Below are positions 14,101 through 29,100 of a stretch of 64,000 nucleotides of DNA, piece by piece. A model generated the notes under the pieces. It saw nothing but the letters and a program-made list of their open reading frames with translations. It was not told the origin of the DNA and did not search any database. The stretch covers positions 44,336,001 to 44,400,000 of the forward strand of contig NC_092588.1 in NCBI RefSeq assembly GCF_047663525.1, given 5' to 3'. The stretch comes from Anas platyrhynchos. Taxonomy: Eukaryota > Chordata > Aves > Anseriformes > Anatidae. The position numbers were made by a program, and so were the translations under genes. Each line of letters opens with the position of its first letter. Within the stretch, counting starts at the first letter, position 1.

Positions 14101-17100
14101 ATGAAAGGCTTTCTGTTTCTAATGACTAACGTGATTTTTTCCACTTTGTTGGTATGCTCTCCTTTAAAGTTATCTCAGTGAAAGACCTGCTTATTTGTAA
14201 ACTTCAGACACTTCAGTTTACACTGTGATTCTCAGGCTTCTGGTACAAGGAAACTTCTTGCCTGGCGCCTCTTGTCTCTGTTCAGCCTCTTTCCTTTCAA
14301 TTTATCTATAAGAGCAAACAAGGATGTTCAAATTGACATCTTGACAACCTTTCAAAAAGAGTTATAGCTCCTGTTGGAAAACCTTGACTAGAAACCAAAG
14401 TTCTCTTGTCACCCATTGTCTTGCTGGTAACACTCTCATTAATCATAAATTTTAAAAACTCATATGACTAATAAGATTAAGAATATTAATGGAAATGATG
14501 CGATGGAAGGTGTGAGTTCCTTACAATTCATTATGGAGTTTACTGCTTGCTGATTTTTGTCTTCAGGATATATGGGCATATACACTGGGAAAATTGCCAT
14601 TTTAAAAATAGATTTATTGTGCAAGTTGAAACAGCAGTCTGCTGCTTTTCCCACTTTGTCCACTGCTGTGCTGCATTGTGTGGGAACAGGATAACATCAA
14701 GGCTATCATCAAGGTAGCAATCAGGGTGAGTCAGAAGGGATGAACAGTCAGCAGTCTGGAAAACTTCTCTTCTGGAAGAGAAAAAGAAATATTCACTGAC
14801 TGACTTCAATGGGAAATCACCTTTTATGAGCCTCCTTTTCCTTAGGCCTTAAGATCAATAATAATCAGTTGAAAAAAATTGCTAAAAGTAGGTAGATATA
14901 ATAGTGCTGAGGACAATAAAAGTATTTGCTTGTCTAGTTGGAGGCCCGTAACGAGCTGAGTACCCCAGGGGTCAGTACTGGGTCCAGTCCTGTTCAACAT
15001 CTTCAGTAATAGTCTGGGTGGTGGGCTAGAGTGCACCTCAGTAAATTCGCAGATGGCACAAAACTGGGGGGAGCAGCTGACTCAGCAGAGAGCCATGCTG
15101 CCATCCAGGGGGACCTCGACAGGCTGGAGCACTGGGCCAACAGGAACCTTCTACAGTTCAGCAAGAAGTGTTGAGTCCTGCAGCTTGGGAGGAACAGTCC
15201 CAGGCACCAGGACATGCCGAGGGCACCCGGCTAGAAAGCAGCTCTGCAGAGAAGGACCTGAGAGTCCTGGCTGACACCAAGTTGAACATGAGCCATCAGT
15301 GTGCCCTTGCTGCTAACAAGGCTAACAGTGTTCTTGGCTGCAGCAGGCAAAGCATTGCCAGTGGGTTGAAGAAGGTGATCTTTCCCTTCTACTCGGCATT
15401 GCTGAGGCTGCACCTGGAGTGCTGTGTCCACTTCTGGGTTTCTTAGTTCAAAAGAGACCTGGACACACATACTGGGTAGAATCCAGTGCAGGGACACAAA
15501 AATGGTGAAGGCACCTGAGTATCTCTCCTACAAGGAGAAGCTGAGAGAGTTGAGCTTCAGCCAGGAGAAGAGGAAGCTCAGGGGGGATCTCATCAATGGC
15601 TGTAAATACCTGAAGGGAGGGTGCAATGGTAATAGATCCAGGCTCTTTTCACTGGTGCTCCCTGCCAGGACAAGAGACGGTGGGCACCAGCTGGAACAGA
15701 AGAGGTTCCATCTAAACATCAGGAAGCACTTCTGGGCTATGTGGATGGAGCACAGGTTGCCCAGAGAAGCTGTGGAGATCCTTGGAGATCTTTGAAAGCC
15801 ACCTGGATATGGTCCTGGACAACCTGGTCCTGGTCCTGAGTGGCCCTGCTTGGGCAAGGGGGTTGGTCCAGGTGACCTCCAGAGGTCCCTTCCACCCCCA
15901 GCCGTCCTGTAATGCTGTGATCTACTTACACAAAGCTCAAAAGCTGTTTGTTGATTTCATCTGCCATAATAACCTACTTTTTATCCTTGGTGTTTCAAAA
16001 TGCTACATTTTTGCCACATTAAAAAAATTTTGTAACTTGCAGAGAGTCTCTGGGATGGATGTAAACATAGGGGCTCTGAGAATTCAGTGGAGGCTCTAGT
16101 TGCTTACATCTAGCATGAGGCAACAAACTTGGTGTTTGAGGGTGTGTGTAGCTATACTGGACTATTAGTGGAAGAAGAGGTGGATACTGCCAGTACTGAA
16201 TGTTGTCACATAATGGTTTGTATTTGCTTGCTAGCATTCACATCTCAGTGTTGGTTATGTAGGAGATGGATGTATGCCAATCATTCTCCCAAATTACATG
16301 CGTAAAGCCTACTTGGGGTGAATCTAGACCATACTCTGTTAGGAAAATCATCACTGGAAAAATTATCATCTGACATCTGATCACAGGCTGTCAGAAATTC
16401 TTTTGTTCTCTGTCTCTCAGACTCAGTAAGCCAAAAGACATCAGTGCTGGCATGCAGATAATGCAACTGGAGAAAAACAAAGTCTGTGCTAGAAGTTTAA
16501 CTATAGCTGCAAAATATGTCCTGCTGTCATGATTTACACAGAACTTACAGTGATCTTAGGCAAGCAAGGTATTTTAAAACTTGAATAAAAACTATATTAA
16601 CTCAATGAGTCTATTTGTTTCTTGATCCCTTATACAGACGTAGATGTTTGGGAAACTGTATAATGTGTTTTGTGATGCACAATGTTATAGCAAGAGAAGT
16701 TTGAAGTAAAGGAGCTGTGTCTGTCATTGATACTTCAGCAGATATTTTGTTATGTCCTTGATTTTAAATATTTAACCCATTTTGTTCTTGTATGTGGGTG
16801 GTAACCCACCACAGCCTGGATAATCCATGATTTGCCCAGAAGAGAGATTTTCTTCAGGGTACTCCTGGCAACCAACACTCACTGCAATCTATGGAAAATT
16901 CCCATCATTTTGTAATGCTGAAGGATTACTCAATGCTTTAAAAGAAAATAAAAAAAGTTGTTGTTTAAAAAAGTCTATTTAAAAAGCCTGACTGCTTATC
17001 TGCTTACTGCAGGGAGAAAAGTGCAAAACATTTATTTGTGCTAAATTTTATAATTGTAGTGTATGCTTTTAATGGGAGTGCTTATGGGTAAATTTTTCAG

Positions 17101-20100
17101 AAGCCATTATTAGTAAATAGTGATTGATAGAGATCGGGTTTCTTATTCTTTATGGCTTTGCTTAGGTTGTAAGTTAGGTTTACTTCTGCTAAAGTGACAT
17201 GGAATTAATAATGGTTATTGTAACTTTCTTTTCAGATCTGTTTGAATTATGGAAGTGGACTCCATTGGAAGGTAGGAAATAATGAAAACCTGTTTTTCTT
17301 TATCAGTGCCTGAAGAAGTATTCTCTGATCAAAGAGCAAGGGTCAAAGATATGCTTTACTTCAGTTGATAGGTACCTCGGGTTTTACCCATTTTTTCTGA
17401 AAAATGAAAACTGTATAAGGGGTAGCGAAATGAAAGCAGAAATGTAAGAATAGGGCCAATTCTACATCCATCAAACTGAGTGACATTCAACTTCAGGAAA
17501 CTTTACTTAAAATGTTACGTCTGTAGATTATTTTATTTTTTTTTAACTATCCATAAATGAAATCAACTGCAATGGTACGGAAGGTATTCAGTATGGATCT
17601 GGAAACCAACAGACACAGCCAGGACTAAGCTGGGCATAAGGAAGAGGGGTTTCAGTGACAATGAGGCTGAGAAAGGATAGCTGAGACAGTGGACAGCTAA
17701 TACATGAGCATGTTGTAGGATCATGTATTAGAGAGGGGGCAAATATTGGTATTTGTATTGATAGGATGCCAAATGGTATAATGAGGCAGAAGTGGTGGGT
17801 TTTAGCAGCCGTAATGGCAAACCTCTTCCTATATCTGGTGACAAGCACTTAAATCAGCCAGAACAATATATTTTCACCAAACTCTGGCCATGGGAATATG
17901 CTCATATATTTAAAGCCTGTTTTTTATACATCTGTGTTGATGAAAAGATTACTATACTTTTTCTATTCCAACAACTTGAGGAACATACAGCTTTTAAATT
18001 GTGGCTCTAGAGGCTAACACTGCTCCATGATTTCAAAGGCACTAGCTATTGAATGAATCTGTAGTCTCCTTGGAAGAAAATGAATGGTAAGGTCAGCATG
18101 TGTTTTGGGCAGGCAGAATGCCCAGGTTACGCAAAAGCTATTCAAAGGTCTGGGCTACAGCAGCAACAAAGCATTCATCATAAATGGCTAGATGTTATGC
18201 TGATGTTCGACCTTGTTTTTTTGCAGGTTTATGATCGAAGTGGCCGGAGTGGCATGTTGTCTCATCCCAACAGCCTTGTTAGACAGAAGCGAGAATGGAC
18301 AGTCCCTCCAGCTTTCATACGGGAAGAGGAAGACAATTCATACAGGAATCCAATTGCTAGAGTAAGCTTGGAAAAGAGATAAACACAGAATACACAAAAA
18401 ATAGAGATGAAAATGTAGAATAAGGATGTGACTGTCCTAAACACAGACACAAATATTTATTGAATTTTAATGAACTATTGAATCTCAGTAGAATGTTGGC
18501 ACATTTCTTTCGCTTTCCTTCTTTCAGATGAGTTACTCTGAAGCCTGATTTGGCTCAGTCTCTCATCTGTTCCCAGCCAACAATTTTCATAATACTTTTC
18601 ATAATACAAGAATCTTTGAGTTTGTTTTTTTTCACTCCATCACCCCTACTCAGCTATGGTTGAAGTTGGCAAGTGGTTCCTAAAACTGCTGGTGTACATG
18701 GTTGTATAGAAATCATGTACGTATTTGGATAGAAAGCTGTACATGCAGCATGATTATATATGCCTAATTTTTTTTAAGAAAGTAGACTAAAAATAACCGA
18801 GGTGTCAGTCCTGTAGTGGCACGCTGATACACATTTGGTTTAGCACTAGTTTTGAAACCTGAATTCACCACAGCGGTCACTTCAGCATATATATTGACTG
18901 CAGATGGTAGTAGGCTGTTATCCTCTGTGGGGACTGACCCTTGATGGTGATGCAGGTGCAATGAAATGTGCTTCTCCAGATGTTTCATGTAGGTCAGGTA
19001 TTTGGTGAGAGCAGAGGAAAGGTATAATCTCTAGTCTATGCAGCCCCTTCAGTCCTGGTCCCACTCCCTGTTTCATTTTCAGGCTTTACTCAAATAACTT
19101 TAACCTCCTCTGCTGAACTCATTGTTCCAGACTCTTAATATGTTTGTTTTTTTTTTTTTCCTCCATGGTCTTTTTCCATGTTTTATTTGTCCCCATCCAT
19201 TTAAGCAGCCAGTTTCCTCCTTTTTCCCTCACTCCAGCTTTTTATCTTAACTCAGTGCTTTTCTAGCCTTTCCAGTCAGTCTTCCTTATGCTTGTATGCT
19301 GTCCAGCTCTCTTTTGTCCAAGCAGTCCCAATTGTCTCCTACAGACCTCTCCAGTCCATGGATCCCAGCTGTTGCCATACCCATTATGCTCATCTCCCCA
19401 GACTAGTCCCTCAGACAAACTAGTTAACTCTTCCTGCATTCATCTCAACATGTTTACCCTCAAAGGAATGTAGGAAAACTGCATTTAATGTTAATTTTTG
19501 TTTGTTATGAAAATAGCTAAAATATTTTCTCTGTGTTTTTCAATGCGGTTTTATTTATCAAAGGCTATTTACATTCCTCCTAGATACATTCTGATCGTGA
19601 AGATGCAGGGATAGTGGTAACTTATACTATATCTGGTCAAGGAGTAACAGAACCTCCTTATGGATTATTTGTTATCGATGGAAAGACTGGGAACCTGAAC
19701 ATAACAGGAAAGGTTGACAGAGAAAAGACGCCAATGCTGTTTGTAAGTTGAATAATAACCTTTTCGTTATATGTGCTCTTAGGCATTTTTTAATTTATTT
19801 TGTTTAAATTTGTTAACTTCAAGTAGTTTTAACATTTCTGAACATTTATATATGTGCATATAAGTATGTTATGTTAGTGCTAATATTTTTGTTATATATA
19901 GTATATATTTCTTTATATTTATCTTCTGTATATGCATTCAATGCTGAAGAGCTCATTAAAGAGGTCAAGACTGGAGGCAGTCCACGCTGCAGTGACTATG
20001 CCCTGGTTGAGTTTGTGATCTTGGTAAATATGGGCCTGGCAAAGAGCAAAGTCAGGACCCTGACCTTTTGAAGAATGAACTTCAAGCTGTTTAAAGACCT

Positions 20101-23100
20101 GGTGGATGAGTTCCCCTGTAACACTGTCCTTAGGGACAAAGGGGCTGAACAGAGCTAGCAATTCTTTAGGGATGTTTTCCTTAGAGCACAAGAACTTTAC
20201 AGCCCCCTTTGTAAGAAAGTGGGCAGGGAGGGCAGACAACTGGTGTGGCTGAGCAAGGACCTGCTAGTCAGATGGAGGTGCAAGAAGGAAATGCACAGGC
20301 AGTGGAAGCAGGGACACATGGCCTGGGAAGAGCACAGGGATGCTGTGTGGATGTGCAGGGATGGGATCAGGAAAGACAAGGCACAAATGGAACTGAGCTT
20401 GGTAAGGAATGCCAATAGCAGGGAGGGATTCTATAGGAACATTGCTCAGAAAAGAAGGGCCAAGGAGAGTGTGACCCCTCTGATGCATGTAAAGGGTGAA
20501 CTGGTAACAACAGACACGGAGAAGGCCGAGGTACTCAACAACTTCTTTGCCTCGGTCTTCACTGACTGTCAGGCTTCCCACGTCTCTCATTGTCCTGAAC
20601 CTGTAGATGAGGGCTGGGGGAGCAAAGTCCCACCCACTGTAAGTGAAGAGCAGGTTCGAGACCATCTGATGAAACTAAAAAAGTACACATCTATGGGGCC
20701 TGATGACATGCATCCAAGGGTCCTGAAGCAATTGGCTGACCCAGTTTCCAAGCCTCTCTCCATCATATTTGAAAAGTCGTGGCAGTGAGACAAAGTCCCT
20801 GGTGACTAGAAAAAGGGAAACATCACTCCCATTTTTTAAAAAGGGTAGAAAGGAAGACCTGGGGAACTACAGACTGGTGATCCTCGCCCCTGTGCTTGGG
20901 AAGATCATGAGATCATGGAACCGATCCTCCTGGAAGCAATGTCAAGACAAATGCAAGACAAAGAGGTGATCTGAGACAGCCAGCACAGGTTCACCAAGAG
21001 TAAATCAAGCCTGACCAATCTGGTGGCCTTCTGTGATGGAATGACTGTTACCAGTTGACAAGAGAAGACCAACCGATGTCATCTACCTGGACTTCTGTAA
21101 GGCCTTTGACATGGTCCTACATGACATCCTGGTCTCCATATTGGAGAGATGGGTTTGATGGGTGGACCATTCAGTGAATAAGCAGTTGGCTTGAAGATTG
21201 CACCCAGAGAGTGGTGGTCAATGGCTCTATGTCCAGGTGGAGGCTGGTGATGAGTGGTGTCCCTCAGGGATCTGTCTTTGGACCCGTGCTGTTTAATATC
21301 TTCATCAATGACATAGTAGGATTGACCACACCAAACAGCAAGTTTGCTGAAGACACCAACCTGAGTGGTGCAGTTGATACAACAGAAGGAAGGGATGCCA
21401 TCCAAAGGGATGAGAAGTTTGAGAAGTGGTCCCATGTGAACCTAACAAGGTTCAACAAGTCCAAGTGCAAGGTGCTGTACCTGGGCTGGAGCAATCCCAA
21501 ACACAAGCACAGACAGGGATAAGAAGTTGTTGAGAGCAGCTCTGTGGAAAAGGACTTGGGGGTTCTGGTGGATAAAAAGCTCAACATGAGCCAGCAGTGC
21601 GTGCTTGTAGCCCAGAATGTCAACTGTGTCCTGGGCTGCATCAAGAGAGGAACAACAGATTAAGGAAGGTGATTGTGTGCCTCTGCTCTGCCCTTGTGTC
21701 CTGGAGTGCTACATCCAGGTCTGGGGCCCCCAGCACAAGAAGGATGTGGGGCTGTTAGAGCAGGTCCAGAGGAGGGCCACAAAGGTGATCAGAGGGTGGA
21801 GCACCTCTCCTATGAAGAAAGGCTGAGAGAGGTGGGGCTGCTCAGCCTGGAGAAGAGAAGGCTTCGGGGTGACCTCATTGTGGCTTTTCAGTACTTAAAG
21901 GAGGGGGCTTATAGAAAAGATGGAGAGTGACTTCTTGCTCAATCAGATAATGACAGGACAAGGGGGATTTTTTCTAAACTAAAAGAGGGGAGATTTAGAT
22001 TAGAGGTTAGGAGGAATTTCTTCACTTAGAGGGTGGTGAGGCACTGGCACAGGTTGTCCAGAGAGGTTGTGGATGCCCCGTCCCTGGAGGTGTTCAAGAC
22101 CCAGGATAGATGAGGCTCTGAGCAACCTGATCTAGTGGGTCACATCCCTGCCTATGGCAGGGGGGTTGGAACTAGATGATCTTTAAGGTCCCTTTCAACC
22201 CAAGACATTCTGAAATATATATATATACATATATATACACACAGTCACTTGTATTTCTTTATTGTTTATCTATTATTTCAGCTCAGAGGTCATGCATTAG
22301 ATAAGAATGGAGAAAAACTGGAAGATCCAATAGACCTCCCAATTAAAATTCTGGACATAAATGACAATCCTCCAGTGTTTTCACATGAAGTTTTTGTTGG
22401 TTCAATTGAGGAATTAAGTGAAACAGGTAATATGTTCTTTAATTATTTTTTTAATTGTTTTTTTCCCAACTTATGCAAGGACATAAGTGAATGTAATTTT
22501 TGCAGCAGCGTATCTGAAGTAACAACAATGCATTCTGTGGCTTGTGTTGGACAGGTTATCCAAGTGTGATTGCAAGCTTTTATTCAGGGCTAAGCTGTGT
22601 GGTATGATGAAGGGAAAGTGGATGCATAAAGGCAAGAGAGAACAACACTTCCTCTTATGGCAACTTTTTGTGTCAAAGCTACCACTAACCACGGAACCTG
22701 AGTCCTTAAGTACAAACTGCATGGAAAATGTCATCTGGCCTGGCAATTCCAGGCCAGCTATTTGGGCTTTAGGAGATCCCAGTACAAGGACGTAGATATA
22801 TTAGAATTATTAGAGTTATTAGGCCACAAAGATGATCAGAGGGCTGGAGCACCTCTCCTGTGAAGACAGGCTGAGGGAATTGGGGTTATTCAGCCTGAAG
22901 AAAAGGCTCCAGGGAGACCGCATAGCAGCCTTCTAGTACCTAAAGGGAGCCTACAGAAACACTGGGGAAAGATTCTGACAGGGTATGCAGTGATAAGACA
23001 AGGAGTAATGGCTTTAAACTAAAGAAGGGTAGATTTAGATGAGATATATGGAAGAAATTCTTCACTGTAGGGGTGGTAAGGCACTGGAACAGGCTGCCCA

Positions 23101-26100
23101 GACAAGCTGTGGATGCCCTGTCCCTGGAGGTGTTCAAGGCCAGGCTGGATGGGGCTTTGAGCAACCTGGTCTGGTGGGAGGTGTCCCTGTCCATCACAAG
23201 GGTGTCAGAATTAGATATCTTTAAGGTGTCTCCCAATCCAATGAATCTATGATTCTATGACTCAGCACTGCTGTGCTTAAAATAGCCCTTTGTCTATGGG
23301 CTGGAGAAGTACTTTGCTGTTCATAGCATATGATAGTGACCCAAACCTCAGAGAACAAGTTAATGGCAATTTTCCTGTTAATGACAGTAAACGTAAGAGG
23401 AGATCTTGAAGCAACAGACTGTTTCCCAGAGTAAAACATCCTAATAAATACCTGACATTGTGTCCATTTCAATGCCATGGTAATCCGAAGACAGAAATTA
23501 CTGACCATCCATTTATGTGAGGTATTGAGTACCCTTGGCTCTCTTTCAAGTCAGTAGTAGCCATATGGTAAGCATCTCTCTGCCTGAATTGTAGTTAACA
23601 TTCAAACCCAAGTACTGGCACTGAACACTGAAGTAGACCCCTTCCAAGAGGACAGTATCCTATGCCATGACTTACAAGGGGATTGCAGCATGGTGGCCAC
23701 CATGTATTTTGAGTGAAGCTATTGGAGAACATCAGTCAAAACAGAGCAATTGTTTTTATTGGTGTTGGGGTGCAAAAGTCAGTACTGCTCCCTTTAGAAT
23801 GATGTGAGGGGAAATGCAACTTACTTTCTAAAACATTTCTCTCTTCTCTGTACAGTATTGACAGTTTTCTGTCATATTTCTTAATCAGAACTCTATCAGA
23901 ATTCGACCCATTGAACAGTTCTGGTGCATTGAATTCTGTGGGTTGCAGGTGTGTGTTGATAGTGTGATTTTGTTTGCTAAGTGACATACTTTTAACATGA
24001 TGGATTTCAAGAATGCTTCTTCAGCTCTATTAAATAAATAAGTAAAGGCAAGGGCATTAAAGAATTGTGCAGGACGTCTGACAGCACTCTCTTATCTGTG
24101 ACATTATAGTTAAATACTTGCCAGTGCAGCGCAGCATAACCAAATACTCAACTTTGTTTGCTTTTTTTCAGGTACAATTGTAATGAAGATAAATGCAACA
24201 GATGCAGATGAACCAAATAACCCGAATTCCAAAATTGCTTTCAGGATCATATCCCAAAACCCTAGTTCTGCATTCAGCATGGAAAAAGATACTGGAGAGG
24301 TTCGAGTAGCAACAATAAACCTTGACAGAGAGGTAAAAAAAAAAATAATAATAATTTATCAGTTAACAACATTCTTCTACTATTTGTTATATCACTTTTT
24401 TTTATTTCACCCCACTTGGGATAAAAGGACAATTTCTTGCCTGGCTGATGTGAATTTTGTGGGGACTGTGGGAGGGGCTGAGAGAAAGCTTTCATTCACC
24501 TTGTCACCTCCCTAGCAGTTCCAGCCCAATGGCTGTTGCTTTCTGACCTTCCTGTATATCCAAGGGATCATTTTGTTGCTGGTGAATGTGTGGCAAGGAC
24601 AATCCAGATCACCACCTGCAGAGCTGCTGATTGCGTATAGAGTAGCCTGCTATGCAAATTTTGTTACAAAGATTAAGGATGGGTGCTGCTGTGAAACAGT
24701 GTTGAAAACCACTTATTACCTGCAGTTTTCCTTATGCTCGCATGTATTTTCACTGGCCAGCAGATGGTGATGTTTATGCTAGCATTCTGTATCTGAGGAC
24801 AACATCTCTGAATCTAGCCCTGCCCTAACATGCAGATATGTTCCTGTCCCTGTTCATGGCCGATCAAATTTTGTCATTCTCCATTTGAGCACAGTCTAAT
24901 TCTTTGAGGAAAATACAGAACTCAGAAATTCTTTTCTAAGCCTCAGCTCTACTGTAATAGAGACAGTTGTACGTGAGATTTAATACTGGCTAGAGAGATA
25001 TTATAACTGGCTATTGCATGAGAGGGATGACCAAAATATGATGGCAATAATACCTCAAAGAAGAAAAAAAGCCTGTTTAAGCACTTCTTATTTTATTTAT
25101 TTATTTTTTTTTTTAACAACAGACACAAAGTAGCTATTCTTTGGTGGTAGAAGCAAAAGATCTTGGTGGTGCATCAGGTGGAAATAAAGCAACATGTTCT
25201 TTAGAAATCAAGATTCTGGATGTCAACGACAACCTGCCTGTGGTTCAAGGTCATGCAGTAAGTACATTTATCACGATACTTGGATTGTTCCTATACCTGC
25301 TGGTATCTCATTGCTTAATAAGATGTTATGCAAACCTTCTTGCATTAATGAAGTAAATTGTGACATCTTTATAAAGAGGAGATTTTTTTTGATTGCAGTT
25401 TGAAGGAAGCATTGAAGAAAACAGAGCAAATGTGGAAATTATGCGAATAAAAGTGTTTGATAAAGATGAAGAGTTTTCTGATAATTGGCTGGCGAATTTT
25501 TCATTTGTTTCTGGTAATGAAGGTGGCTTTTTTCGTATAGTAACAGATACCAAAACAAATGAAGGAATTTTGACTCTTGTGAAGGTTAGTATATTCTTCA
25601 GAAAGTCTTCTACATACTAGAATAAATGATTCTTTTTAGTATAAATTGACACACAATTTATATGCAGTAAGTAAACTGTAAATTTACATGGTGGATATTC
25701 CTCCTTTGTCATACCTTTTGGTGCTCTATTCAATAATTCTGTACAAGATAATGATTTTGTCCAGCTTTGCCCTTAACTTTCCGTGAGATGGCAGATATAT
25801 CCAGTGGGACAGAAGTCCCCAGACTTTCCTTGTTGTTGGGTAGCAGTGCTAGCACATACTCTGTAAGCTTTCTCACATTCTTGCTATCCTTGCTGGTCTC
25901 AGTTTAATTTTCTTTATTTCCCATGGCCACAGATAGACTCCTTATTTTACAAATTTCCGTGAAATTTTCACTGCTCTCTGATCCACAGGAACTGAAGATG
26001 CATAGTGCCCTACGTTTTCTTTTTTGCTGTGCTGGTTTTATCTGAAAATTTATAATTATTTTAAATGTGTATATGAATATTTTTATATATATACATATAT

Positions 26101-29100
26101 ATACATATACATATAGTATATATACATATATATATAAACATTACTGAAGTAACTGCATTGGTTGAAAAAAAATTGGAAGAGCAGAGTAATTCTGAGTACT
26201 GATTCACTGAAGGCAAAGACAGAATATACGTGTGGGACTCATTGCACCTTCTCTAAATTAGTTAAAATTGAATAACATCAAGTTATAACTATGGTGCCAT
26301 CCATAAAAAATGAGATATGCACTCTTCAAGAGTTAAAGCTTTTTATATTGAGAGTAACATGTTAAACAACAGTTCTTTTCACTGTAGCATCCTTCACCAG
26401 TATTATTTAAATATTAAATGTCTGAATGTTTTCTGGGTATCAAATCCTATCAAATTCTGAGTTTTTCTTTGTTTGTTTTTGATTGCTCTAGGAACTAAAC
26501 TATGAAGAAATGCAAAGCCTGAACTTGGGTGTTGTTGTTACAAACAAAGCAGAATTCCATAAGTCAATTAAAAACAGTTATAAAGCACAAACAATTCCCA
26601 TCAAAATTAAAGTGATTAATGTGCGGGAAGGCCCTGTATTCCCCGGTGGCACAAAAATTATTACTGCAAGTGAGAGCCTGCGAGTAACCCAGATTATTGG
26701 ACAGTATCAAGCACTTGATGAAGACACAGGAAAAGTAGCAACGAACATAAAGTAAGAGTCTTTTTATAACCATCATAACTGAGCATGTCACATCTTACTG
26801 AAAAATCTGGTAACTGAACTGAGATAATTTCCAAGGCAATCTGTTTTCTACTATGCACAATTTACACCTAAAAGAACATCTTCACCATGAGTATTCTATT
26901 ATGCAGAAAGTTGTTGGCTTGAAAATCCTATCTGTTTTGTCATATATGGCGAGCCAAGAGTTCGTGCTGAAATTATCTGTGCTTGCTTGCCATTTGTCAT
27001 GCCTTTCTGTTTTTGAGAGCATGTTTGCTCATTTGACTTCACTGACTGCAGAAACATTAGGAAGGAGTAGGCAGAAACACACAGAAATTGGACAAAAAGG
27101 GTGTTAGGGTAGATAAGTCCGCATGCACGTGCATGCAGCTGTGTTTAGATTTTTGAATCACAGCTCTTCAGCTAAAATCTTGAACTGCCATTTAGAAATG
27201 GTGTGGACTGGCAGAGGTGCATAACTAGACCTGGGTCCCTTTCCCCCATGCCTCTAATGCTGCCTCTTTGGGGTGGCTGCTGTTCTTCCAGTGCTGGGAG
27301 CAAGGTCGGGGGAAGGAGACCACCATGGCCAGCAGCAGGTTCCCCTCCTGCTTGGTTCTCACTCCCTGAACCTACCTTTTATAACACTGCCACACCTACA
27401 TTCCTTAGGGAAAAGCAGGTTTCAACATTCAGGGGAGGTTTATAATCTTAGGTTAATAGTTCAAACCAATTACAGTGGCAGGAGCATTAGGCCTTGGCCT
27501 AGGGGGTTGGTCTCTGCTCTAAATGAAGAGCGAGCATAATGTGAAGCTGCTTTTTCTGGTGATGGTTGTTTTGATCTTTATAAATGTGTACATCTTTATA
27601 TGTGATCTTAATCAGATACATCAAAGGAAGAGACGTAGCAAACTGGATCAACATAAATACAGTTACAGGTGAAATTCAACTTGCCAAAAGCCTTGATTAC
27701 GAATCACAACATGTAGTAAACGGCACCTACACTTTCACCATGTTGGGTGTAACTACTGGTAAGTTTAGAGGGTTTTGTTTTTGTGCTGCTTGGTCAGATA
27801 TATTTTGTTAATTTTCTGTTCATTTAGGACTTAGTTTGTCTTTCTATAACTACAGTTGGCTTAACCTCCCTATCTTTAACTGCCTAAAAGTTAGGCACCT
27901 AGTGCCATTTCCCATAGGCTCTGTATTTGGAGGAGAGACATGGGCAACTCTGTGAAATGGAATGAACCTTGGACTGGGTTCTTGGGATGCCTATTTCTCT
28001 TTGGCTGTCTGGAGGTGAACTGTTACAAGAAGTTCTGTAAAGATTTATATTGACAGGAAAATCCCCTGTTAAGGTGGAAAATACCTGCTTCTCACTATGA
28101 TAATGGGCAGATTTCAGAGTCTTAAATTTTCTGGAAAGCTAAGTGAGAAAGACTCTTCAATCTTCTTGTACATCTAATAAGAATTCTCTTTATAATCTGC
28201 ATGTTATTGTGTAACTATACAAAAAAATGTTTTCTAAGATAGTAAAACTTCCCTTCAAAAGAATTTTGTCAACATGTTTCTTGACATTAAGAATGAAATA
28301 TTGCTCCCATAAAATCTAGTGAGAGCACTTCCAACATGTTTCTCATTTCTTGAACTTATTTCAGAAGTGTTTGTGTTTTGGAAAATACTATTTTTATTTT
28401 AAGATGAAATTTCAGTACTTGTCAAATATTGATTTCATTTTTCATATTTTCTAACCTTAGATCTTCCTGCGAAAACAGTCACTGGCACAGTTGTTATTCA
28501 AGTTAAAGATGAGAATGATAACTGCCCAATTATTGAGAACCCAGTGCAGACTGTGTGTTCAGATGCAAAACTAATTGATGTAACAGCTAGTGATTTGGAT
28601 AATTACCCCAACAGTGCTCCCTTCACTTTCACTATCATTGATGAGCCAGAAGGGACAGCAAAAAATTGGATAATTGCATACAGAAATGGTAAGAAAATAT
28701 ATTTTGAATTACTAGCAGTTCTCTGGAGTTGCATAGGAATGTTGCACTTTGCTAATTACAATCAAACTGACACTTTGGCTGATTCACACACACACACAAC
28801 AACAACTACATACAAAGTCAGATGAGAAGATTCTTTGCCTATGTTCTGCTCTTGCTTGATGACCTCTGTATGTAGTAACCAGGATTTCACTGGTGGCATT
28901 GAGATTGAGGTACATTCCCATCTTCCCACAAAAAGCATGCAGTGTTGGAGGACGCTTTTCTTTAAAACTGAGCTAGGAGATATGGTTGTTAACTGGCTGT
29001 AGTTACTCCAACATCTTTTTAAAATAAAAATAAAAAAAGAAAAAAGGAAAAAATCCATCTGCAAAGTGTGGGTCTTGAAAAGAGGAAATACAGTGTAACC

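Larger units (their letters stand above)
10847..17235 (+). other. DSG2: DSG2 intron 1 (6.4 kb)
   Basis: GT-AG intron, the longest of the gene. The first 300 bases belong to the CpG island; the rest is ordinary AT-rich sequence with a probable old CR1 relic near 12.6 kb and a clear CR1 fragment at about 14.9-15.9 kb. No other exon-like signal is seen. Confidence 0.85.

Noticed and set aside
20219..20788. Frame of 189 codons that looks like a protein gene
   Set aside because: It is part of the decayed CR1 ORF2 in DSG2 intron 4, not a host gene.
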